The notes under the pieces were generated by a model. The model ran no database searches. It saw only the letters and a program-made list of their open reading frames with translations, and was not told the DNA's origin. Positions 33,177-40,897 of a stretch of DNA of 64,000 bases are shown here, piece by piece. Made by a program: the position numbers and the translations under genes. Numbering within the stretch: the stretch's first letter is position 1; each line of letters opens with the position of its first letter. The stretch comes from Streptomyces alanosinicus (GTDB lineage: Bacteria; Actinomycetota; Actinomycetes; Streptomycetales; Streptomycetaceae). The stretch covers positions 186,001 to 250,000 of the forward strand of contig NZ_BMVG01000009.1 of NCBI RefSeq assembly GCF_014650595.1. Direction: 5' to 3'.

Positions 33177-35348
33177 ATGACCGAGAGCACCACCATCCGC
33201 TGGGAGCAGGACGACACCGGTGTCGTCACCCTCGTCCTCGACGACCCGGGCCAGTCCGCGAACACCATGAACCAGGCGTTCCGCGAATCCCTCGCCGCGA
33301 TCACCGACCGGCTCGAAGCCGAACGGGACTCGATCCGCGGCATCATCCTCACCTCCGCCAAGAAGACCTTCTTCGCCGGCGGCGACCTGCGCGACCTGAT
33401 CCGGGTCACCCCGGAGACCGCCCAGGACCTCTTCGACGGCGGCCTCGCCATCAAGCGTGATCTGCGCCGTATCGAGACCCTCGGCAAGCCGGTCGTCGCC
33501 GCGATCAACGGCGCGGCCCTCGGCGGCGGCTTCGAACTCGCCCTCGCCTGCCACCACCGGGTCGCCCTCGACACCTCCGGCACCAAGATCGGCTGCCCCG
33601 AGGTCACCCTCGGCCTGCTCCCCGGAGGCGGCGGAGTCGTCCGCACCGTGCGGCTGCTCGGCATCGCCGACGCCCTGCTGAAGGTGCTCCTCCAGGGGCA
33701 GCAGTACAACGCGCGGCGCGCCCAGGAGGGCGGTCTCGTCCACGAGGTCGCCGCCACCCCCGAGGAACTGCTCGCGAAGGCCCGCGCCTTCATCGACGCG
33801 AACCCCGAGTCGCAGCAGCCCTGGGACAAGCCCGGCTACAAGATCCCGGGCGGTACGCCCGCCAACCCGAAGTTCGCCGCCAACCTGCCCGCCTTCCCGG
33901 CCACCCTGCGCAAGCAGACGAACGGCGCGCCCTACCCCGCCCCGCGCAACATCCTCGCCGCCGCCGTCGAGGGCTCCCAGGTCGACTTCGAGACCGCCCA
34001 GGTCATCGAGGCCCGCTATTTCGTGGAGCTGGCCGCCGGTCAGACCTCGAAGAACATGATCCAGGCGTTCTTCTTCGACCTCCAGGCCGTCAACTCCGGC
34101 GCCAACCGGCCGAAGGGCATCGAGCCCCGCCCGGTCCGCAAGGTCGCCGTCCTCGGCGCCGGCATGATGGGCGCCGGCATCGCCTACTCGTGCGCCCGCG
34201 CGGGCATCGACGTCGTCCTGAAGGACGTCTCCCAGGAGGCCGCCGCCAAGGGCAAGGCCTACTCCGAGAAGCTGTGCGCCAAGGCCGTCGCCAAGGGCCG
34301 TACCAGCCAGGAGAAGGCGGACGCGCTGCTCGCCCGGATCACGCCCACCGGCGAGGCGTCCGACCTCGCGGGCTGCGACGCCGTGATCGAGGCCGTCTTC
34401 GAGGACACCTCGCTCAAGCACAAGGTGTTCCAGGAGATCGAGTCTGTCGTCGCCCCGGACGCGCTGCTGTGCTCCAACACCTCCACCCTGCCCATCACCA
34501 CGCTCGCCGAGGGCGTGGAGCGCCAGGCCGACTTCATCGGTCTGCACTTCTTCTCGCCGGTCGACAAGATGCCGCTGGTGGAGATCATCAAGGGCGAGCG
34601 CACCGGCGACGAGGCCCTCGCGCGTGCCTTCGACCTGGTCCGGCAGATCAACAAGACGCCGATCGTCGTGAACGACTCGCGGGGCTTCTTCACCTCCCGG
34701 GTGATCGGCCACTTCATCAACGAGGGCGTCGCCATGGTCGGCGAGGGCATCGAGCCGGCGTCCGTGGAGCAGGCCGCCGCCCAGGCCGGCTACCCCGCCA
34801 AGGTCCTCTCCCTCATGGACGAGCTGACCCTCACCCTCCCGCGCAAGATCCGCAAGGAGACCAGGCGGGCTGTTGAGGAGTCGGGCGGCACCTGGACGTC
34901 GCACCCGGCGGAGGCGGTCATCGACCGCATGGTCGACGAGTTCGGCCGCCCCGGCCGCAGCGGGGGCGCCGGCTTCTACGACTACAGCGAGGACGGCAAG
35001 CGCGCCGGACTCTGGCCCGGCCTGCGCGAGCACTTCGGCAAGCCCGGGTACGAGATCCCGTTCCGCGACATGCAGGAGCGGATGCTCTTCGCCGAGGCGC
35101 TCGACACCGTACGGCTCCTGGAGGAAGGCGTCCTGACCTCGGTCGCCGACGCCAACATCGGCTCGGTCTTCGGCATCGGCTTCCCGGGCTGGACCGGCGG
35201 TGTGCTCCAGTACATCAACGGCTACGAAGGCGGCCTGCCCGGCTTCGTAGCCCGCGCGCGGGAACTCGCCGGGGCCTACGGCGACCGCTTCACCCCGCCC
35301 GCGCTGCTCGTGGCGAAGGCCGAGAAGGGGGAGCGCTTCAGCGACTGA
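33177..35348 (+). CDS. fadB: Multifunctional beta-oxidation alpha subunit (enoyl-CoA hydratase / 3-hydroxyacyl-CoA dehydrogenase)
   Basis: The 723-residue trifunctional-type protein has an N-terminal crotonase domain (about 1-190) with NGAALGGGFELALAC and SAKKTFFAGGDL forming the oxyanion hole. A linker follows, then an NAD-binding domain from about 320 with VAVLGAGMMGAGIAYSCARA, VIEAVFEDTSLKHKVF and HFFSPVDKMPLVEII. Two C-terminal 3HCDH domains end in ARELAGAYGDRFTPPALL. It forms a complex with FadA. Its 3' end overlaps the convergent merR gene by 11 bp. Confidence 0.94.
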   Translation: MTESTTIRWEQDDTGVVTLVLDDPGQSANTMNQAFRESLAAITDRLEAERDSIRGIILTSAKKTFFAGGDLRDLIRVTPETAQDLFDGGLAIKRDLRRIETLGKPVVAAINGAALGGGFELALACHHRVALDTSGTKIGCPEVTLGLLPGGGGVVRTVRLLGIADALLKVLLQGQQYNARRAQEGGLVHEVAATPEELLAKARAFIDANPESQQPWDKPGYKIPGGTPANPKFAANLPAFPATLRKQTNGAPYPAPRNILAAAVEGSQVDFETAQVIEARYFVELAAGQTSKNMIQAFFFDLQAVNSGANRPKGIEPRPVRKVAVLGAGMMGAGIAYSCARAGIDVVLKDVSQEAAAKGKAYSEKLCAKAVAKGRTSQEKADALLARITPTGEASDLAGCDAVIEAVFEDTSLKHKVFQEIESVVAPDALLCSNTSTLPITTLAEGVERQADFIGLHFFSPVDKMPLVEIIKGERTGDEALARAFDLVRQINKTPIVVNDSRGFFTSRVIGHFINEGVAMVGEGIEPASVEQAAAQAGYPAKVLSLMDELTLTLPRKIRKETRRAVEESGGTWTSHPAEAVIDRMVDEFGRPGRSGGAGFYDYSEDGKRAGLWPGLREHFGKPGYEIPFRDMQERMLFAEALDTVRLLEEGVLTSVADANIGSVFGIGFPGWTGGVLQYINGYEGGLPGFVARARELAGAYGDRFTPPALLVAKAEKGERFSD

Positions 35349-36084
35349 CGTCCGCGTCGGATCCGCTGACGTCCGGCCCGCTGACGTCCGGTCCGCTGAC
35401 CCACTCGCCCAGCTCCTCCCGCAGCGAGCGCTGGAACGTGGTCAGCAGCGCCTGCACCACCAAGGGGTGCATGTGCGCGGACAGGAACTTCACGTCCTGG
35501 GCGTCCCGCTCCGCCACCTCGCCGCGCAGGAGCTGGGAGAGTTCGTGAGCCGCGGCGCGCGAGTGCTCGATGAGCACCTTGCGCGCCGCGAGGATCGCCT
35601 CCTGCGACAGCGGTACGTCGAGGAGCTGCACCCCGAGCCGGAGCAGTCCCGAGTCGACACGGAAGGCGCCGTCGTCCGCCGGCATGACGACGTTCATCGC
35701 CGCGAGCCGCTGCAGGTCCTCGGAGGTGAGCGGCCGGCCCGCCCGCCGTTCCAGTTCCCGCCGGGACACCGTGTCCACCGTGTCCGGCGCCCAGGACGCC
35801 ACCACCGCACGGTGAATGGCCAGATCGTGCGGGCTCAGATCGGCGGGCAGCTGCCGCACGTACCGTTCGATCGCCGCCAGCGTCATGCCCTGCTGCTGCA
35901 ACTCCTCGACGAGGGCCAGCCGCGCCACGTGCTCCGGCCCGTAGTGCCCCACCCGGCGCGGGCCGATCACCGGCGGGGGAAGCAGACCCTTGCTGCCGTA
36001 GAAGCGGACGGTGCGGACCGTGACGCCCGCCCGGGCGGCCAGCTCGTCGATGGTGAGGGGCGTCTGCCCGGCATCGGTCGTCAT
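35338..36084 (-). CDS. MerR family transcriptional regulator
   Basis: The 248-residue protein has an N-terminal MerR winged helix (LTIDELAARAGVTVRTVRFY) and dimerisation helix (VARLALVEELQQQGMTLAAI), then a roughly 150-residue helical effector domain. There are no Cys residues for metal sensing, so a hydrophobic or acyl ligand is plausible next to fadAB. The C-terminus has near-perfect SGPDV repeats. I chose ATG 36084 because a GATACT -10 element lies seven bases upstream, implying a leaderless mRNA. ATG 36111 is the alternative. Confidence 0.8.
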   Translation of the reverse strand: MTTDAGQTPLTIDELAARAGVTVRTVRFYGSKGLLPPPVIGPRRVGHYGPEHVARLALVEELQQQGMTLAAIERYVRQLPADLSPHDLAIHRAVVASWAPDTVDTVSRRELERRAGRPLTSEDLQRLAAMNVVMPADDGAFRVDSGLLRLGVQLLDVPLSQEAILAARKVLIEHSRAAAHELSQLLRGEVAERDAQDVKFLSAHMHPLVVQALLTTFQRSLREELGEWVSGPDVSGPDVSGSDADVSR

Positions 36085-36122
36085 ATGCAGCAGTATCGCT
36101 GTCTCACCCATGGCGTGAAACC
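36085..36122 (-). promoter_or_regulatory. Candidate leaderless promoter of merR with spacer palindrome
   Basis: On the minus strand TTTCAC and GATACT are separated by 17 bases, and the first base of ATG 36084 falls seven bases after the -10 box. The spacer and -35 region include TCACGCCATGGGTGA, a near-palindrome. MerR proteins bind between -35 and -10 of their own promoters, so autoregulation is suggested. Confidence 0.45.
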
Positions 36123-36319
36123 GTCGGTGAACGTCAGGTGACCTCCGGGCGGATCGTGTGAGAAGCGACGCTCTGTGACATGGGCCACCGCTTATCCGCG
36201 GATCTTTCTGGGAAGCTGCTGCCTTGGTCTGTGCCGCCGTTCGACAGGGTGGTGCGGGCCGATCCCTGCACGACCCCCGGACCCACAAGGCCCGGGCGCA
36301 CCAGGAAGTGGAACCACCC

Positions 36320-37783
36320 GTGAGCAACGACGCCGTGGAATCGGCACAGGCCGCAGCCCCCCGAGCGGCCCAGGCGCCCGCGGACGCGGGCGACGCCGGC
36401 TACAGCAAGGACCTCAAGGCCCGCCACGTCAACATGATCGCCATCGGTGGCGCCATCGGCACCGGTCTCTTCCTGGGCGCCGGAGGCCGCCTGCACAACG
36501 CGGGCCCGGCGCTCGCCCTCGCCTATCTGGTCTGCGGCGTCTTCGCGTTCTTCGTCGTACGCGCCCTGGGCGAGCTGGTCCTGTACCGCCCGTCCTCCGG
36601 CTCCTTCGTCAGCTACGCGCGCGAGTTCCTCGGCGAGAAGGGCGCCTACGTCGCCGGCTGGATGTACTTCCTGAACTGGTCGACCACCGGTATCGCCGAC
36701 ATCACCGCGATCGCGCTCTACACGCACTACTGGAGCTTCTTCACCTCCATCCCGCAGTGGGTGCTCGCGCTGATCGCCCTCGCGGTGGTCCTCGCCGTGA
36801 ACCTGATCTCGGTGAAGATCTTCGGCGAGATGGAGTTCTGGTTCGCGATCATCAAGGTCGCCACGCTGGTGAGCTTCATGTTCGTCGGCATCTTCCTGCT
36901 GGCCACCCAGCACAAGGTCGACGGCACCACGCCGGGCCTGAGCGTCATCAGCGACCACGGCGGTGTCTTCCCGCACGGCATGATGCCGGTCGTCCTGGTC
37001 ATGCAGGGCGTGATCTTCGCCTACGCCGCCCTTGAGCTGGTCGGCGTGGCCGCCGGCGAGACCGCCGAGCCGGAGAAGGTCGTCCCGCGCGCGGTGAACT
37101 CGATCATGTGGCGGGTGGGCCTGTTCTACGTCGGCTCGGTCGTGCTGCTCGCGCTGCTGCTGCCCGGCTCGGTGTACTCCGCCGACCAGAGCCCGTTCGT
37201 CACGGTCCTGTCCAAGATCGGTATCCCGGCGGCCGGCGATGTGATGAACCTGGTCGTGCTGACCGCCGCCATGTCCTCGCTGAACTCCGGCCTGTACTCC
37301 ACCGGCCGCATCCTGCGCTCCATGGCCATGGCCGGCTCCGCGCCGAAGTTCACCCGTGTGATGAGCCGCAGCCAGGTCCCCTACGGCGGCATCCTGCTGA
37401 CCTGCGGTGTCTGTGTCCTCGGCGTCGGCCTGAACTACCTGGTGCCCAGCCAGGCCTTCGAGATCGTGCTGAACGTCGCCTCCCTCGGCATCATCAGCAC
37501 CTGGGTGATCATCATGATCTGCCACATGGTCTTCGTCCGCCGCGCCCGTGCCGGCCTGGTGACCCGGCCGCACTTCCAGCTGAAGTTCAGCCCGGTCACC
37601 GAGATCGCCACGATCGCCTTCCTGCTGGTCTGCCTGGGCATGATGTGGAACGACCCCGACGTCGGCCGCAAGACCCTCCTGCTCATCCCGGTGATCGCCC
37701 TGATGCTGGTCGTCGGCTGGTACGCCGTCCGCCGCCGGGTGTCGCAGAACACCGAGCAGGAGCTGTCCGAGCTGACGAAGTAG
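36320..37783 (+). CDS. Amino-acid permease, APC family, GabP/AnsP-like
   Basis: The 487-residue protein has 12 predicted membrane helices after a 35-residue polar N-terminus. The TM1 motif is IAIGGAIGTGLFLGAGGRLH, and the family blocks ALGELVLYRPSSGSFVSYAR and FAYAALELVGVAAGETAEPE are those of the amino acid:H+ symporters such as AnsP, CycA and GabP. Asparagine, Ala/Ser or a similar neutral amino acid is the likely cargo. The GTG start at 36320 has AGGAAG 12 nt upstream. The stop codon lies within a threefold tandem repeat. Confidence 0.88.
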   Translation: MSNDAVESAQAAAPRAAQAPADAGDAGYSKDLKARHVNMIAIGGAIGTGLFLGAGGRLHNAGPALALAYLVCGVFAFFVVRALGELVLYRPSSGSFVSYAREFLGEKGAYVAGWMYFLNWSTTGIADITAIALYTHYWSFFTSIPQWVLALIALAVVLAVNLISVKIFGEMEFWFAIIKVATLVSFMFVGIFLLATQHKVDGTTPGLSVISDHGGVFPHGMMPVVLVMQGVIFAYAALELVGVAAGETAEPEKVVPRAVNSIMWRVGLFYVGSVVLLALLLPGSVYSADQSPFVTVLSKIGIPAAGDVMNLVVLTAAMSSLNSGLYSTGRILRSMAMAGSAPKFTRVMSRSQVPYGGILLTCGVCVLGVGLNYLVPSQAFEIVLNVASLGIISTWVIIMICHMVFVRRARAGLVTRPHFQLKFSPVTEIATIAFLLVCLGMMWNDPDVGRKTLLLIPVIALMLVVGWYAVRRRVSQNTEQELSELTK

Positions 37784-37834
37784 CAGCCGGGGAAAAGAAG
37801 TAGCAGCCCGGGAAAGAAGCAGCAGCCCGGAGAA
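37777..37834 (+). repeat. Threefold tandem repeat across the permease stop codon
   Basis: Three copies of a 19-20 bp unit beginning GAAGTAGCAGCC run from 37777, 37797 and 37816. The first contains the permease stop codon TAG. The second keeps an equivalent TAG and the third has CAG. This looks like replication slippage duplicating the gene end. Confidence 0.65.
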
Positions 37835-37841
37835 CCCGAGA

Positions 37842-37856
37842 GCCACTGTCAGTGGC
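37842..37856. promoter_or_regulatory. 15-bp palindrome before the PfkB unit
   Basis: GCCACTG-T-CAGTGGC is a perfect dyad ending 18 bp before the ATG of a 31-codon ORF. It is a possible operator or a short terminator for the permease transcript. Confidence 0.4.
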
Positions 37857-37874
37857 ATCGCCTACGGTGGCGTC

Positions 37875-37970
37875 ATGTCGGAGATCTTGTGTGTCCGAGG
37901 TGGCGCCACCGTGCCGTCGGCCAAGGGCGCCACGGTGACGGTGTACGACCTCGGGGAGGACGGCGGATGA
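37875..37970 (+). CDS. 31-codon ORF translationally coupled to the PfkB kinase gene
   Basis: An ATG at 37875 opens a 31-residue frame (MSEILCVRGGATVPSAKGAT then VTVYDLGEDGG). It ends with the TGA of an ATGA overlap with the kinase start, and its last codons supply the kinase ribosome site (GGGGAGGACGGCGG). It may be a genuine small protein or a uORF controlling kinase translation. It could also be the stump of a longer gene. I do not recognise a family. Confidence 0.4.
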   Translation: MSEILCVRGGATVPSAKGATVTVYDLGEDGG

Positions 37971-38887
37971 GCTCGGGTACCCCTGCGACGGACGTCCTGG
38001 TGCTGGGCGGATCGGGCGTGGACACGATCATCCACGTCCCCGAACTGCCCCTCCCGTACGCCGACAGCTACATGATCGACACCGGCATCCGCACCCGGGC
38101 CGGGCAGACCGGTGACTTCGTCGCGCTGGGCCTCGCCGCACTCGGCCTGCGCACCCACCACCTCGACCTCGTCGGCGACGACCCCGAGGGCGACCTGGTG
38201 CGCGCCCTGCACCGTGAGCACGGCATCGCGCTGACCGCACTGCCGCAGCCCGCCGGGACCAAGCGGGCGGTCAACCTCGTCGGCCCGGACGGCCGCCGCC
38301 TGTCCCTGTACGACACCAGCCGCGCCCGCCCCGGCGACCGCTTCCCACCGAAGCTGCTGCGCGGGCTGGCCGGGGCGAGCCGGCACATCCATGTGACGAT
38401 CACCCAGCCCTGCGCCGAGGCCCTGCCGACGCTGGCCGAGGCGGGTGTCCCCCTCTCCACGGACCTGCACGACTGGGACGGCGAGAACCCGTACCACGAG
38501 CCGTTCGCCCACGCGGCGGACCTCGTCTTCCTGTCGGCCGCCGCGCTGAGCGACCCCGAGCGGACCCTGCGGCGCATCGCCGAGCGGGGCCGGGCCCGCG
38601 CCGTCGTCGCCACCGCCGGAGCCGAGGGCGCGTATCTGCTGGCCGACGGCGAGCTCACCCGCGTGCCCGCCGTGCCGCCGCCCGCACCGGTGGTGGACTC
38701 CAACGGCGCGGGCGACGCCTTCGCCGCCGCGTTCCTCTACGGCCGCCTCAGCGGCGAGCCACCCGAGCGCTGCGCCCACTACGGCGCGATCGCGGGCGCC
38801 TACGCCTGCACGGTCCCGGCCTCCCTAGCGGACTCGATAGGCCGGGACGAACTGCTCCAGCGGACGGCCACCGGACCGAGACCCTAG
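37967..38887 (+). CDS. PfkB-family carbohydrate / nucleoside kinase
   Basis: The 306-residue ribokinase-fold protein has an N-terminal DVLVLGGSGVDTIIHVPELP and RAGQTGDFVALGLAALGLRT, and the C-terminal PfkB signature DSNGAGDAFAAAFLYGRLSG, whose GAGD carries the catalytic Asp and anion hole. The substrate (sugar, nucleoside or fructose phosphate) is not resolved. Its ATG overlaps the stop of the preceding 31-codon ORF. Its TAG stop is formed by the edge of an inverted-repeat element. Confidence 0.85.
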   Translation: MSSGTPATDVLVLGGSGVDTIIHVPELPLPYADSYMIDTGIRTRAGQTGDFVALGLAALGLRTHHLDLVGDDPEGDLVRALHREHGIALTALPQPAGTKRAVNLVGPDGRRLSLYDTSRARPGDRFPPKLLRGLAGASRHIHVTITQPCAEALPTLAEAGVPLSTDLHDWDGENPYHEPFAHAADLVFLSAAALSDPERTLRRIAERGRARAVVATAGAEGAYLLADGELTRVPAVPPPAPVVDSNGAGDAFAAAFLYGRLSGEPPERCAHYGAIAGAYACTVPASLADSIGRDELLQRTATGPRP

Positions 38888-38994
38888 GGCCTCTCCGGCG
38901 GATCCTGTCGCGGACGCGGGGGCCGGCACGCCCCGCTCACCTGCGCCGATGAGGCACCGTCACTTTCCCGCGCCCTGATCCGCCGGACAGGCCC
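38887..38994. repeat. 108-bp inverted-repeat element, copy 1
   Basis: The terminal inverted repeats are 18 bp (38887-38904, 38977-38994) with one mismatch. The internal sequence is nearly identical to the outer parts of copy 2 at 45937-46179. The left end abuts the kinase gene so that TAG shares its G with the element. The element has no coding capacity, which makes it MITE-like or a mobile terminator. The remaining 38995-39196, up to the M1 peptidase stop, contains nothing I can name. Confidence 0.7.
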
Positions 38995-39196
38995 CAGGCC
39001 CCGTCGTCAAACTCCCGTCGTCCGTCCGGAGGCAGGGGCCGAACGTCACGGCGCCGGGACGGCACACAGGCCGGACCGCCCCGGACCGCCCCGGAGCGAG
39101 CCGAGCTCGACCGCCGCGCGTCGTGCTCCCCGCGACCGGCCACCCCGCAGCCCGCCCGCACGAGGGCCGGCGGGGCGACCTGACCGAGGGGCGGCG

Positions 39197-40711
39197 TCAG
39201 CGTCCCCGCGCCTGCCGTACAGCCTCCTGGCCGTCGTGGGCCGCCTCGATCTTCTTCCAGGACTTCGGCCGGGCCACCGTCACGCCCGCCTTCGCCGCCG
39301 AGGCGGCATGTCCGGCCGAAGCGGCCGGCTTCGACGGCTGGAACAGCCAGGTGTCGAACAGCGCCGCGAGAGGCTTGCCGGAGACCTGCTCGGCGTACCG
39401 CTCGAAGTCGGCCACCGAGGCGTTGCCGTACGCGTGCGACTGCGGCCAGCCCTTCAGGATGGCGAAGAACGCATCGTCACCGACCGCGTTGCGCAGCGCC
39501 TGGATGGCGAGGGCGCCCCGGTCGTAGACCGCGCTGTCGAACTGCTTGTCAGGGCCCGGGTCGCCGGGCTTGACCGTCCAGAACGGGTCGTCGGCCGGGT
39601 GCGAGGCGTACACGTAGTCGGCCAGTTCCCGGGCGGTGCCCTCGCCCTCGTGCTCGGACCACAGCCACTGCGCGTACGTCGCGAAGCCCTCGTTGATCCA
39701 GATGTCCTTCCAGCCCTTCAGCGACACATCGTCGCCGTACCACTGGTGGGCCAGTTCGTGCACGACCACCGAGACGTTGGAGCCCTTCGCGAACTGCTTC
39801 GGGCTGTAGTAGACCCGGCCCTGGGTCTCCAGCGCGTACCCGGTGGTGGTGTTCGGCACATACCCGCCGGCCGAGCTGAACGGATACGGCCCGAAGTAGC
39901 CGCTCAGCCAGTCGACGATCTCCCCGGTGCGCTCCACGCTCGCCCGCGCGGCCCCGTCGTTGTCGCCGAGGTCCTTGCTGTACGCGTTGATGACCGGCAC
40001 GCCGCCGTCGGAGGTGCCCGTGGTGATGTCGAACCTGCCGATGGCGAGCGTGGCCAGATAAGTCGCCTGCGGCTTGTTCTGCCGCCAGCTGTAGCGGGTC
40101 CAGCCGGCCTTCGAACTGGTCGCCTGCAGTGTGCCGTTGGAGATGGCCTGGGTGCCGTCCGGCACGGCCACCGACACGTCGTAGGTGGCCTTGTCGCTCG
40201 GGTGGTCGTTGCTCGGGAACCACCACCAGGCGGCCTCGGGCTCATCGGCGGCCACCGCGCCGTCGGGCGTGCGGTGCCAGGTGTTGAAGCCGTAGGCGCT
40301 CTTCGTCGACGGCACCCCGCTGTAGCGGACGACCACCGTGATCGGCGTGCCCTCGGCCAGCGGCGTCTTCGGGGTGACGACCAGTTCGTGCTGGCCAGAG
40401 GCCGTGAAGGCGGCCTTGGCGCCGTTGACCCGCACCTCGCTGACGTCCAGCAGGAAGTCCAGATCGAAGCTGGACAGATCCTGTGTGGTCTTCGCCAGGA
40501 TCGTCGCCGTGCCCTGCAACTCGTCCGTCTTCGGCTGGTACTGCAGCCTGAGGTCGTAGTGCGAGACGTCGTAGCCGCCGTTGCCGTAGTCGGGGTAGTA
40601 GGGGTCGCCGATGCCCGGCGCGCCGGGGGAGTAGCTCGCGGCCGATGCCGGGATCGCCAGCAGGAGGGAGGCCGCCGCGAGCGCGCCCGGCGCGATGATT
40701 CTGCGGTGCAC
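39197..40711 (-). CDS. Secreted M1-family zinc metallopeptidase
   Basis: The 504-residue protein has a signal peptide cleaved near ASAASY (about residue 24). The zinc site is HELAHQW (H318, E319, H322) with the third ligand E341 in NEGFATY, the gluzincin M1 pattern. The usual exopeptidase motif GAMEN is replaced by GYALETQGR, so strict aminopeptidase recognition of a free N-terminus is less certain. The C-terminal helical domain of classical M1 enzymes is mostly missing, as in other short secreted Streptomyces members. It is divergent from the S15 peptidase gene. Confidence 0.88.
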   Translation of the reverse strand: MHRRIIAPGALAAASLLLAIPASAASYSPGAPGIGDPYYPDYGNGGYDVSHYDLRLQYQPKTDELQGTATILAKTTQDLSSFDLDFLLDVSEVRVNGAKAAFTASGQHELVVTPKTPLAEGTPITVVVRYSGVPSTKSAYGFNTWHRTPDGAVAADEPEAAWWWFPSNDHPSDKATYDVSVAVPDGTQAISNGTLQATSSKAGWTRYSWRQNKPQATYLATLAIGRFDITTGTSDGGVPVINAYSKDLGDNDGAARASVERTGEIVDWLSGYFGPYPFSSAGGYVPNTTTGYALETQGRVYYSPKQFAKGSNVSVVVHELAHQWYGDDVSLKGWKDIWINEGFATYAQWLWSEHEGEGTARELADYVYASHPADDPFWTVKPGDPGPDKQFDSAVYDRGALAIQALRNAVGDDAFFAILKGWPQSHAYGNASVADFERYAEQVSGKPLAALFDTWLFQPSKPAASAGHAASAAKAGVTVARPKSWKKIEAAHDGQEAVRQARGR

Positions 40712-40897
40712 GTCAGCTCCAAGTCGTGTGGAGTGCAGGTCCGTTCGGAGAACTCTGTTCGGAGCCTATTCAGTCCCTGTGGCCCCTGACCTGTCCATGG
40801 CCCCTGCTGTCACACGATCGCCATTCAGCCGTCATGAGCCCGGGCGCCGCCGTAGGGTGCTCTTCTGTACGGGAGTTCACCGGAGTAACGTCCCCGC

